This document shows, piece after piece, positions 21,512-31,157 of a DNA stretch of 64,000 nt (positions are counted from its first letter, which is position 1; every line of letters begins with the position of its first letter). The stretch spans positions 2,232,001 to 2,296,000 of the forward strand of contig CM056879.1 in the NCBI GenBank assembly GCA_029876055.1, read 5' to 3'. Below the pieces are notes generated by a model. The model was not told where the DNA came from. It did not search any database and saw only the letters and a program-made list of their open reading frames with translations. The position numbers and the translations under genes were made by a program. Source of the stretch: Madurella fahalii (lineage: Eukaryota; Ascomycota; Sordariomycetes; Sordariales).

Positions 21512-22711
21512 TTATTGTTCTGTTAGCAGGTGTTGTTTATAGCTTGAGATAGAGAAAGGGGAATTGGAGACAACTAACGGGCGGATATTTGCAAAGATCT
21601 CAATACTAACCTTGGTCTTTTTTACAGGCGAGCCGTCCAATATAACGTATTTTATAAGCGAGCTGCGCATATAAGCGAGCTGTGCACCTCAAGACCCATA
21701 TATAACCCTGAAAATGCAACATTGTCAAAATAACCAACTTTAGAATAAAACTCTTGCCGAACTCAGAGATCGTCTTCCTGATCTTCGATATTAAAGTTGA
21801 AGCATTGAAATATTGCTAAGTGAGCTGGTTTTCATTAAAGATTAGGTTGCCTAAGTTTTTACGGCTGAGATCAACATCAACTGAACTTTAACCTCGGCCT
21901 ATTTACTTTAACATAATAAACAGAGCTGTATCTTGATTTCTAAAGGCTAAATAAGCAATTACAAAATGATAAAACTTTTCATTGAAGTTTGGTGATTTTG
22001 ACAAGGTTGTGTTTTCAGGGTTATATATGGGTTTGGGGGTGCGCAGCTCGCTTATATGCGCAGCTCGCTTATAAAATACGTTATACCCAGTGCCGTCAGA
22101 CAACTTGCGCTTCTCAACCTGCTTGCTACTGGTGGTAGGAGCTACGGCCTTGCCCTTGCTGATGTTCTTGGGAGTTTGCGGGCCCTGCGAGGTAGCCCCT
22201 CCTTTGCCCTTATATGTTGCGGGTACATTGGGCTTAGGGACTTTAGCTTGAACCTGATCTCTGGCGGGCGCCGTAGCAGCGTTCTCCTCAACGTGGCAGG
22301 GGCTGCAGCGCTTGCCCTAGGAATTGTAATGGCAGTTTGCGTAGGCGCCGTTGCCGCAGATATCGGAGACAATGCGGTTGAAAAACGGCCCCGTATTCGC
22401 CTGACAGTTGGTGCATTCTGAGGGGTCGGGGTTACGGCCGGTGATTTGTATAAGTGCCGCCTCCCGGTTTGTCGGCCTGTCCCAGTTTAGGACCCGCAGG
22501 TTGCTATGACTGTCGCTGTTCATCTCAATGCTACGGACGGCCTATACAGATATTAGAGCCTTGCGGGCCTATAAGGAGAATACGGACTTACATCAAGCTC
22601 AATCAAGGCAATTATGTGTTTTGTCTCCTTGGGGAACGAGGCGATCTTCTGCGCAACTTCATTTATGCTGTACCCGCTAGGCGCGGGACGGGGCGGGAGC
22701 TGGAACGGCAT
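21512..22711 (-). pseudogene. DUF3716-domain gene interrupted by a nested element
   Basis: Read leftward from an ATG at 22711: PSGYSINEVAQKIASFPKET, then an intron (22542..22591, GTAAGT to TATAG). Next come ECTNCQANTGPF, an ICGNGAYANCHYNS block and GKRCSPCH, the Cys-rich pattern of DUF3716, a short fungal domain of unknown function. A TAG near 22317-22319 replaces what is probably CAG inside the domain (NS-stop-GKRC). The Lys/Pro-rich tail runs to KRKLSDGTGY at 22084, where a 437-bp element is inserted. Beyond it the gene resumes with LDGSPVKKTK at about 21638 and ends at 21512. Removing the element plus one TA gives the continuous frame SDGTGYILDGSPVKKTK. Function is unknown. Confidence 0.65.
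21645..22081. mobile_element. 437-bp non-autonomous inverted-repeat element (MITE-like)
   Basis: Ends are inverted repeats starting ACGTATTTTATAAGCGAGC, flanked on both sides by TA. The clear TIR is about 80 bp and diverged similarity continues to about 115 bp. Two tandem copies of TATAAGCGAGCTGYGCA follow the tip, then CATATATAACCCTGAAAA. This order (ACGTA tip, tandem subterminal pair, CATAYATAACCCTGAAAA) is the same as in the ends of the surrounding 6.3-kb segment, although the subterminal motif differs. It has no transposase frame, so it probably depended on a related pogo-like transposase. It sits inside the DUF3716 gene. Confidence 0.8.
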
Positions 22712-22945
22712 AAACTCTCGATCGCTGCGGAAGCTGCGCAACTGTTAGCAGCGCCCGAAAAAAAAAAAAGAAAAAAAAAACTGCATGTATAATTTGACTG
22801 ACAGAATTGAACTATGGGACCCATAGGGCCGTAGGACGGGAGGCGGGGCGGGCTGCGGCAGGCTGGGAGGGTGGCGCAGTCGGTGGTTGTGGAAAGAAAG
22901 TAGGAAGAGCGGCAGGACGGCTAAAAACTACAAACACCACAACCA

Positions 22946-22962
22946 GCCCGCTTCGCGGGCTG
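22946..22962. repeat. Perfect short hairpin
   Basis: AGCCCGC, TTC, GCGGGCT: a 7-bp GC-only stem with a three-base loop. It sits between CCACAACC and ACAACCAC, which add partial pairing with GGTGGTTGTGG at about 22881. It could be a terminator-like or RNA structure; no gene identity is supported. Confidence 0.4.
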
Positions 22963-23227
22963 ACAACCACTAGTTGATTGAAGTTCTAGATGACCATGCC
23001 TGGTTTAAACTGCGGTGGGCATCCCCCGGACCCCGAACAACCCAGATATGCCAAAGCGTCAGTTACCGCCTGATAATCCAACAGTGTGCGAGGGTCGAGA
23101 GTTGAGGGGGTGGTCTTGCCAAGCACATGTAACAATCTGTTCCGGCGGTTTTTCAGCCGCATCACAATAAGGAAACCGGGGAGATTATGATCCGCATTAC
23201 GCGGTACGGCGCGCCTCTCTGGTACCT

Positions 23228-23234
23228 TATAAAG
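23228..23234 (+). promoter_or_regulatory. TATA box of the membrane-protein gene
   Basis: TATAAAG about 95 bp upstream of the ATG at 23329. Confidence 0.45.
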
Positions 23235-23328
23235 CTGGCGTTGCCACCTTGACCCAAATCAATGAGAGCCTTCGTCAACTGTCAACGACATTAAAGCATA
23301 CCGGCGCCCGAGTCGCGATTGTTCGAGC

Positions 23329-24464
23329 ATGCCGTCGTACCCCATCTCCACCACAACGAACCTGGGCGCGCTTACGACCACCTTCCGGCCGCCCAGTGAC
23401 TGCAATACGCCATACGTCTACGATTCCGAGCTGTTCGGACGTTGGGGCAATTCTTGCACACTAAGTTCGAGTAGCCGGTTCGGACTCCACAGAACAGAGT
23501 GTTATCCCGGGGACTACGCCGCGTATATTAACGATGGAGAGGTAACTCAATCCATCGCCGTCTACTCGCCGGGTTTAATGTGCCCTTCGGGGTGGTCCGC
23601 CGCATGTAGCGTAAGTCGCCGCAGCGGCGAGCCACCGCCGTCCAAAGGGCAGTTCATAACGCCCGCGGACTGGTATATTTGGAACATGATCAAAGAGGGT
23701 GAGACGGCCATTGGATGCTGTCCAAGGTATTTCCTCCCCATTTTCTCAGTGGACCGGCTTCGGCAATTGACCGTATTGTTAGCCGATACACTTGTGAAGA
23801 TCTCGACCACTGGTATTGCGAGTGGATCGCCACCCCGGGTGACGTACTCAGCGGATTCACGTACGCGCCTGGGGGCTGTTCGCCGACGCCCACGAGCTCA
23901 GCAATTGGAATAGGAACTACTGAAAGAGTGGCTAACGCTGGACGGATCATTTTAGTCCGGGCTGTCGCGGATGGATCTCCCGCTGAGACGACAGGAACAA
24001 ATGCGGATGACCAGGCAGGGAACGCATCCGGCTCGGCAGAAGGCGGCTTGTCTACTGGAGCCAAAATCGCCATAGGAGTCGTCATTCCCGTGGCGGTTAT
24101 CTTGATTGGCATGGGGCTGTTCTTCATCCTCAAAAGAGAGAGGCATCACAAACGCAGTATACCACAAGGCACTGGTGAAGGCGGGTACCCTGGGCTGAAG
24201 CCGGAGCTCGAAGGAACTCAGGCGATTGCCATTCCACGCGCGGCTGTCGTTGCGTACGACAAACCAGAGTTAGATTCTTCTTCAGCCGGGAACCGCCCCC
24301 CGGCGCCCCTCGCTTCTGAGATGGCCGCTGAAAGGGCATATACGACACCGGAATTACAGGGCAGCAGTAACCATCTTCCGTCGAAGTACGGGGTTACCCC
24401 CGCTCTGCCGCCAGAGCTCGATCCAAGCGCCGCGGGAGCACCAGCCGAACTCCCTGATTGGTAG
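23329..24464 (+). CDS. Single-pass membrane protein with Cys-rich outer domain (receptor/sensor-like)
   Basis: Exons 23329..23726 and 23783..24464 give 359 residues. The 56-bp intron (GTATTT donor, TTGACC branch, GTTAG acceptor) joins AIGCCP to SRYTCEDLDHWYCEW in frame. The N-terminal two thirds is Cys-rich (SPGLMCPSGWSAACS, TAIGCCPSRYTC), like the fungal CCPSG-type cell-surface proteins. One membrane helix follows (AKIAIGVVIPVAVILIGMGL then FFILKRE), then a charged stop-transfer RERHHKR. The cytosolic tail is Pro/Glu-rich with repeated PEL motifs (KPEL, TPEL, PPEL). No signal peptide is evident, so it may insert by the internal helix. Function is unknown; surface sensing is an inference. It is unbroken although it lies inside the inverted-repeat-bounded segment among decayed genes. 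Confidence 0.75.
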
Positions 24465-25045
24465 GTGGCCGCTGCATCAAGCGCTAGACGAGCCTAGTTG
24501 GATGCATCACACACTATAAGGCGGCGGCGAGGAGTGGCTATAAACAACTTCGTGTGCTGGGAAGATTCCAGGACCCAAGCTGCGCCCGTCGCTGCACTTC
24601 CATTGCGAGGAGATGCCCAGAAGATGTAACAGGCGAAGATTCCAAGAACTCGGAGCGCCGGTGTCAGGCTTGGAAGAACGTTTTTTCCTTTTCCTCTTTT
24701 TTGTTTCCTTTTTTGTCCTTGTTGTTTGGGGCCTAGTCGATCAGACTCGCGCGGCAAGCCGATCGAGGTTGTTATGTGTCGTTGCATATATTCTCCAACC
24801 CGGTAACAATGTAGTACCTGTGAATTTAACCATTAGCCCCCTTTGGTTTCTAAACTTCATTTAAACTGAACGTGGAGCGGCATTTTACCCCTTTCGTGAT
24901 GCTTAGGGCGAGAGGCTACTCTTGACATTGGCCCTCTAACCGAAATCGCTCTGTTCTCCCCAGGCCTCAACTTGCCCTGCTTAAAGCAGTATATAGTAAG
25001 TAGATTGAGTAGATAATACAGGTAAGTATAACCTATATTACCAAG
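24465..25045. other. No recognisable gene
   Basis: Pyrimidine-rich stretch at about 24680-24725 and AT-rich DNA leading into the transposase relic. No frame with motifs was found. Confidence 0.4.
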
Positions 25046-25641
25046 GAAGACTTCTTCCCGTATTTATACAGCCTTCTAAGTAGCGATAATATACAACAAT
25101 ACTCAGGGAGATTTTCAAGGTACTGGACTTATTTCTTTTAATCCCGAGAAGGTGATTTTACAGCTTGATATCCGTCTTAATACGCCAATACCCTCGAATT
25201 CGCAGCTCGGTACTGTCTATACCTAGGTTTCTAAGATCCTAAACAACGTAAAGGAAGGCTCCTTATAGTCTAATCTTATTAAGACTCGAATTACCTGGTA
25301 TCAAAATAGCTCCTTGACTAAGATTTTAAAAGCGGTTAACGCCATTATTAAAGGGACGTCTAAGATAATATATAAGGTAGTATTGATATAAGCAGAGGTC
25401 CGGGACCTTCAGGCAGCAAATAAGGTACTAAGTAAGCGCCGGAGAGCTAAAAAAACAACAGGTACGAGATGGAGGATCGCTTACTGTATAAGATGTACAG
25501 GATTTGCAAGGCTAGAGGGACGTAGATGTGTAGATCAGGGAGGAAACGCAGGCTAGGAGTGGTCGGAGGCCGAGGACTGAGACGCGCGTACAGCATTGTA
25601 GTAACTGCGGCGAGCCTGGCTACAATTCGCGTACCTGTTAG
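25046..25641 (+). pseudogene. Pogo/Fot1-type DDE transposase, C-terminal relic
   Basis: The frame reads EDFFPYLYSLLSSDNIQQYS, shifts near 25105, then GTGLISFNPEKVILQLDIRL, NTPIPSNSQ, an AEVRDLQAANKVLSKRRRAK region, GGSLTV, and a terminal zinc knuckle CSNCGEPGYNSRTC ending at 25641. FFP..NI..GF.GTGL.PFNPEKV..LD..L.TP, a KRRRAKK patch and a CxxC...C tail are the signature of the C-terminal end of fungal pogo/Fot1 transposases. At least five in-frame stops are TAG or TAA at positions expected to be Trp or Gln, a RIP-like pattern. The catalytic DDE domain is absent, so the piece is a 5'-truncated relic beside the right inverted repeat. Confidence 0.85.
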
Positions 25642-25794
25642 GTAGTCGCGGAGACGTCTGAAGAAGACGATTCTGAGTAGTTTCAATTGTTTTGAGCTGT
25701 TCCAGTGGAATCATTGGATGGTTTTGCAAAGGTGCGGTTTGTTGGCACATTCGTCCGTGTGGCACATTCGTATGTGGAATACGTCATATATCTT

Positions 25795-25911
25795 CTTAAT
25801 TTCTAATTTATTTTTATCTGCTTAGGGTTGTGGTTTTATTAAGTGTTAGTTTTCAGGGTTATGTATGGGAATAGGTGTCCGAGAAGTGGGGTATCCGAGA
25901 AGTAGGTACGT
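25795..25911 (-). repeat. Right terminal inverted repeat
   Basis: Inverse of 19595..19711, ending GGTACGT next to TA (25912-25913). It carries the same tandem CTCGGA motifs. Confidence 0.85.
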
Positions 25912-26376
25912 TAACTGACTAAACATGTCGCATTATTCCCTGGCTTATTGATGCGATGGAAAAGATCCTGGGTAAATCAAGCCGGTAGCACAGAAGGGTT
26001 CCATAATCTGCGCCGGCATCACCGCCGAAATACGCAATTGGGATGAGACCAGTCGAGTTTTCCGAGCCGGGACCAACCTCACCGCAACCAATCTTCGAAG
26101 CAGCAGCTTTGTTGCTGATTTGTCATCGATTCTACAAACATTATTAAGATGATGATGATACTTGGTGCAGATGAGGTGGCAGGTAAGCAAGAAACGAGGG
26201 GGAATTAGAGGAGGACAAATGAGTGTCATAAGAGCAGTACATTGCAGTGTCAAGTCATATATTGAAGTACGGTCCTTCAGATCCGACAGGGCTTGAAGTC
26301 ATTGCATTTAAGCTCCTGGCAGGAGAAGCTTAAAATGTGACTGCTACTTCCATTTTCTACTGCATTAGAGTGCTCC
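25912..26376. other. Intergenic, no firm gene
   Basis: A minus-strand stretch near 25940-26100 reads GSENSTGLIPIAYFGGDAGA in one frame, but without start, stop context or a family match, so it is not called. Confidence 0.35.
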
Positions 26377-27410
26377 CTACAACATACCTTCTTTCTTCAG
26401 CCACTTCTCCACCACCGTCTTCGCATCCTCATAAGGCAGTTCGATGAGCTTATTCGCAGCATCCTCTTCCTTCAGCTCGTTGCCCGCACCATCTGCCGAA
26501 TTGTGCACCCGCAAGAAGTCGACAAATGCCCGGTAATCGCCTAATGCAAGCTTCTCGTCCCCCGCCTTCTGCAGATCGGCCGACTTCTCGTGTGTGACGG
26601 GGAACTTCGATCCAGTGAGCTCCTCAACTATTGCGATGAGTTCGTTCTGCGACAGATTGAATGATGCCGTGGCGAGGTATTTGTTGGCTGTCTCGTCCGG
26701 ATGCTTCAAGATGCCAGCGACAGCTTTGCCGATGTGAGCTAGGGTGCTGGCCTGCCACTTTTCGTTGCCCGAGTCTATGACGGTGGCTTTCTTTTCCTTG
26801 AAGTTTATGGTCCCAAGACCTGACATTGAGAGCCCCTATGCCATCGTATTAGTCGTCACCGCCATTGTACGTAGAAACAAGCATCCAACTCACCCAGTCA
26901 AAGAACAACCCTGTCGACAGGCCAGTCCACGTGAATCCCGGGTTCTCCTTGACCGTCTCCTGCAGATAATCCACAATGGCAATCTTGCTCGCCAAGATCT
27001 TGCCAATCGGCGAGCCGCGCACTTTACGCGTGTTGATCCCGAATTCCGACGGGATGAATCGCTTGACCCCGGCTGCTACCGCGGCGTCGACGGCAACCTT
27101 TTGCGCGCTAATCCCCGGCGTACCAACAACCGAAACTACAGCATCCTGGCCGTCGAAAGCTGTCTTGAGCGAGTCGAATGAGGAAAAGTCCACCTTCCTG
27201 ACGTTGAGGTTATCTGGGAACTTGGGTGTGGAGTTGGTCGATGCCTCCCGTGTTACTCCCGTCACGGAGAAGCCAGCTGAGACGAGTTCCCGAACGATGG
27301 AGGGACCGAGGTTTCCGCTGCCCTATGGCCTACAGTTAGCTGGGTTGAACCATGACTCGCGTGGTAGCCATTCATACCCCGAGGACAGCCACTGTCTTGA
27401 TGGACACCAT
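26377..27410 (-). CDS. NmrA-like / isoflavone-reductase-like NAD(P)-binding protein
   Basis: Three exons (27378..27410, 26894..27322, 26377..26835) give 306 residues in phase. Splicing restores the dinucleotide-binding motif VAVLGGSGNLGPSIVREL at residues 7-24, which is broken in the unspliced DNA. Further family marks are GQDAVVSVVG, a VKRFIPSEFGINT block (the PSEFG motif of this family) and a C-terminal substrate-binding half. Introns are 55 and 58 bp. Members are atypical short-chain dehydrogenases; some reduce phenolic compounds, others (NmrA) sense NAD(P) and regulate transcription. With about 300 residues and an intact Gly motif an oxidoreductase role is more likely, but the substrate cannot be told. 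The neighbours give no pathway context. Confidence 0.85.
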
Positions 27411-28355
27411 CCTTTCCTTTCCTTTTCAACACACTGTTCACACTGTATGGTCCAAGGTATGCAATAAGCCTGGCACATTCAACACTGATATCACGGGGGA
27501 GCATAAGGAGAACTTTGGAGAAATTGGGGTAGTGGGTCGTTAAATACACCTCGCACTCAGGCTATGTTGCAAGACTCGCGTATTATTGCGGCATATCGCC
27601 GTGGAACGGTTGACCTTTCCCCGAGAGTGGGGTTGCCGAACCCAGATGCGACTCTCCTCTATGGTCTACCACCTCGGCAGATGAGAACCGGCGGGACGGT
27701 ACCTTCATTAAGCGAATGGGTGAACGTGTGTAAGTTACACCCAATCACAACTGGAAGTTGACTTTAAATCTGAGCGGTATCCTCTGTCAAGATGTACGAG
27801 GTCCGGGTTTGGGAATTCCCAAGACACACATGAAGTGTTAATCGTACATAACTTTGCCGGCTACGAGAATTCATCTGTACTAAGCTGCCATTACCGGACC
27901 GAGTTGGGAAATTAGTCACTGAGTCTAGGATCCTACATCAGCCTGCGTGTAAGCCGCGTATTAACCTTCTGTAAAAACCCACAAGATTCACGCACACATG
28001 GGGCATTAATAACTGTTGCCTCCACCGAGAAAAGAGTAATAGGTATATTTTATGCCTTCGGTACGCCCATTCTTTTCCGCCGTACTCCCAAGCTCTTCTC
28101 TTCCCTGAAGCATATGGTATCTAACGACGCCGAAGAGGAGAAACCGCAAGAAAATTATACGGGGGGTGGTCACAACCACCTCCCCTCGGAGCAATCTTTC
28201 AGTTAACCTCCCTGGATTAGCAGGGGGGGCTTCCCACGATTCGATCCTGTCCGATCCGCATTCACCAGCGCTCCGCTAAGAAAGCAGTAGTCATATGCCG
28301 CGCACCGCGAACAGTATGTTCATCCCATGTTGAACCCCTCTTAAAAGTTTCCAGA
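27411..28355. other. Intergenic, no recognisable gene
   Basis: Between the NmrA-like gene start and the Cet1 gene end. No motif-bearing frame on either strand. Confidence 0.4.
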
Positions 28356-31157
28356 CTATGACCCAAACTCCTTCGCCTTCCGCGCCAATACCCTGATATT
28401 ATTGACCAACCCCTCCACCACGTCAACATACTGATGCGGTTGATTTTCCATGGCTCGTCGGCCCTGATCAATCAGGGGTACGGGGTCAACCTCGACCTCG
28501 AGCTCATGTTCTTTCTCTTGGCGCTGGGTATTCTGCAATTTTCGTTAGCAACGGAGGCGACAAATACCATTCGGGTGATTACCAAAAGAATCAAACCGAC
28601 ATGAACAAACAAACCAACAACGGGGACAAAGGATGGGAAATGGAGGAAAGAAAAGAAAAAAAAAAAGAAAAAAGAAAAGAGAAAATGAAAAAAAAAAGGA
28701 AAAAGAGAAAGAAAAAGAAATAAGAATAAAGAACCTTACCCCCGGGCCCGCCACATTCTGCGTAACCTGCGTCAAATCAATCTGATAGCACCCGTGCCGG
28801 TAGCTCAGCCGGTCCTTGACCCTCTGCCTCCCCCCGCTGGGCGACATCCTCTCCAGCTCCTCCACGGGGCCCTCCCAGTCCATCTCCAGGTTCACGCTGA
28901 TCCGGCAGTCGAGCGGCAAGTCCGGGAAGTGGAGGCTCACGTCGGCCACGCGCGCCTTGATGATCTTAGCGAGCACCTTGTTCGTCTTTTGATCGTACGT
29001 CACCCGGGCCCGCGCGCCGTGGCCCTTGGAAGCGATGGGCTTGGCAATGCACACGGGGAGCATGCGGTCCCGCACCTGCGGGGGCAGGTCGAAGAACCGG
29101 TCGATTTCGTGGCGGTGGAGGTAGTCTATCGGTAAGCGCGGCCGCGGGAGGGCGGCGTTGGCGGCTTTGTTGTTGGGGTGGGTTTGCTGGACTTGAAAGT
29201 TGAGAAAATCGTTGAAGGATTTGTGTTGAACCTGTGAGGGTGTGGAAGCGGGCGATGGTTAGTGAGGAAGGATCGGAGAGGGAGCGGGGGAGAAGGTGTT
29301 CACCTCTGTCATGCTACTCCGGAATCCTAACCAGTTGCCTCCATCGCTCAGCACGCACTCGGAGAGGACCGGGAGAGTAACCCGTTGGTTTGTGTCCTTG
29401 CTGATGAGCGTGCCGAGCTTTGCCTCAATCTCGAACTTGACGCCGCGGCTCTGGATCTCATGCATGTCTGGGTGTAAGATGACGTATTGGAACAGGAAAT
29501 CGGCAACGGCCTTTGTGAAGCTCTCTTGCGGAACCGAGTTGGTGATGCTGGCCTCCCACGGGCCCAGCGGGCCCCATGGGTTCGCAGTGTCTGTCGAGGC
29601 ATTAGCGGCTGGAGTCAGGGGAGCCATGGAGCGCTTCTCCTCTGGCGATTGGTGTCGACTTGTCGATTGGTGGTCTGGCCGGCCGCCTTGGCGATCCGGC
29701 TTGCCGTTGGCCTGGGGACTCGAGTGAGGGACGGGTCGAGAGAGGACACGGTTGGGGTGGGCGGGATTCCGCTCTCGTATCGATTGTGCCCATGGCGGAG
29801 CTGTCTGATAGACCTTTCTCTTCTTTTGGGTCTTCACGGGCATGCGCGATCGTAGGGGTCCGCCGGCATCGCCATAGCCAGCTCGGCCATTGGAGTCTTC
29901 AAACGGTGGTGGTCGCGCCTCTCGCCTCTCCAACTCTTCTGGTCGGAGCTCCCGGTCCTCCAGCTTCCGCTTGGCTGGTGTAGCGGCGCGCTCTCGTTTG
30001 GCGTCATGGTCGAAGGCGGCAGCCATTGCCTGGGAGGGATGCGCTTGGCCGGGGCGAGGCTCGAGTTCAGAAACCGAAGTGCTTGGCCGGCCAGAACTGC
30101 TTGGCAGACTGGGTATCCGAGTTTTAGGACTGACGCTAAGGCTCCGCTCTCTGTCACTGTGTGGCTGTGGGCCTCGATGAGAGTCCTGACTGTGTGGGTC
30201 ATAGACGCTTTGTGTGCTGGAATGCCTCGGTAGCGAGGGCGGCGGCGGCGGCGGAGGAGGAGGAGACACCTGGGACGCCGGATGAAAACCGGCCCCTGGC
30301 AAACGTTGCTGATACGGGCTTGGCGGCTGGCCGTAGCCTATGGATTGCGCCGGGCGGGCGGACAGCGGGACGGGCGCACCGGGCGTCGGGGGCTGGGACG
30401 ATTGGCGTTGTTGCTGTTCCGCTTGCGGGAGAGCACGCGGCGTCGCAGCGGGACTACCGTGGACAAAAGGCGCGCCATACTGGGCGGTCTGGCTCTGTGC
30501 GGATGTCGGCGTCGGCGTCGACTGCGCCGATTGAGATCTGTGGAGATACGGTTGGGCCGCGCCAGGAGTTGCAATCGGGGGAGTCTGAGGTACGTGCGGG
30601 CTTTGCATATACGAGGCAGCGGCAGGCGGGCCTGTCATACCCGCGGGGCCGGCGGGTTGGGGGTAGCTGTCTCGATGGTATGCAGCTGCCGGCGGGTATT
30701 GGTGTCGTTGCACCGGGCTGGTCGGGGTTTGTTGCGAGGGGAAGGGAAAGCTGCCTGCAGTGTTGATTGAGGGAGCTTGAGGCTGACGATACGGAGAGGG
30801 TGCCGGCCCGGCGCCGATACTTGGCGATCGGAGGTCGTTGGGTGGGAACTGCTGGAGCGGCGGCGGCCGGCTGGCGTAGGGCCCCGGGGCAGCTGCTTGA
30901 AACGGTGGGGGAGACGCGAATACGGCCGACGGCGCGTGTTGCGAGTCGTAGTCCTGTGGGATGTGACGGCTGGGTGAGGGCTGAGTCTGGCTGTAGTCAC
31001 GAAACGACTGCTGCGGGTTCGCTTGGACCGGAGTTGATGGGAGCGCCTGCTGCGAATGCGCTTGCTGCTGCTGTGCTGGCTGTTGTGCTGGCGGCTGTGG
31101 AGGCTTGCTCGGCGACGCGGCAGGGCCGTTGTCGTTCAGCATTCCCCTTAGATCCAT
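28356..31157 (-). CDS. CET1: mRNA-capping enzyme subunit beta (polynucleotide 5'-triphosphatase, Cet1 family)
   Basis: Exons 29304..31157, 28740..29231 and 28356..28532 give 840 residues. The enzyme removes the gamma-phosphate of nascent mRNA as the first step of capping, in the nucleus. Residues 1-480 or so are Pro/Gln/Ser-rich and probably disordered. The catalytic triphosphate tunnel metalloenzyme fold occupies the C-terminal half: KFEIEAKLGTL (first metal-binding glutamates), DCRISVNLEMDWEG, VKDRLSYRHGCYQIDLTQV and, in the last exon, EHELEVEVDPVPL (second pair of glutamates). Start chosen at MDLRGMLND, typical of fungal homologues; an in-frame upstream stretch lacks support. The second intron (207 bp) has a very long pyrimidine tract on the coding strand. 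The gene is divergent from Rpn2. Confidence 0.92.

Larger units (their letters stand above)
19595..25911. mobile_element. 6.3-kb segment bounded by pogo-like terminal inverted repeats
   Basis: The two ends are inverted copies of about 117 bp (19595..19711 and 25795..25911) starting ACGTACCTACTTCTCGGATA, and each end is flanked by TA, the target duplication of Tc1/mariner-pogo elements. The copies differ at roughly ten positions, mostly transitions. Next to the right end lies a decayed pogo/Fot1-type transposase tail. Between are a SANT-chromodomain relic, a DUF3716 gene with a nested element, and an apparently intact membrane-protein gene. A normal pogo element is about 2 kb, so either this is an element that took up extra DNA, or later insertions and rearrangement separated two ends. 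Two inverted copies of the same family are a third possibility, but then TA would not need to match cleanly at both outer edges. Confidence 0.6.

Noticed and set aside
29296..30770. Several plus-strand frames opposite CET1 (up to 201 codons)
   Set aside because: Composition follows the Pro/Gln-rich antisense gene; no motifs.
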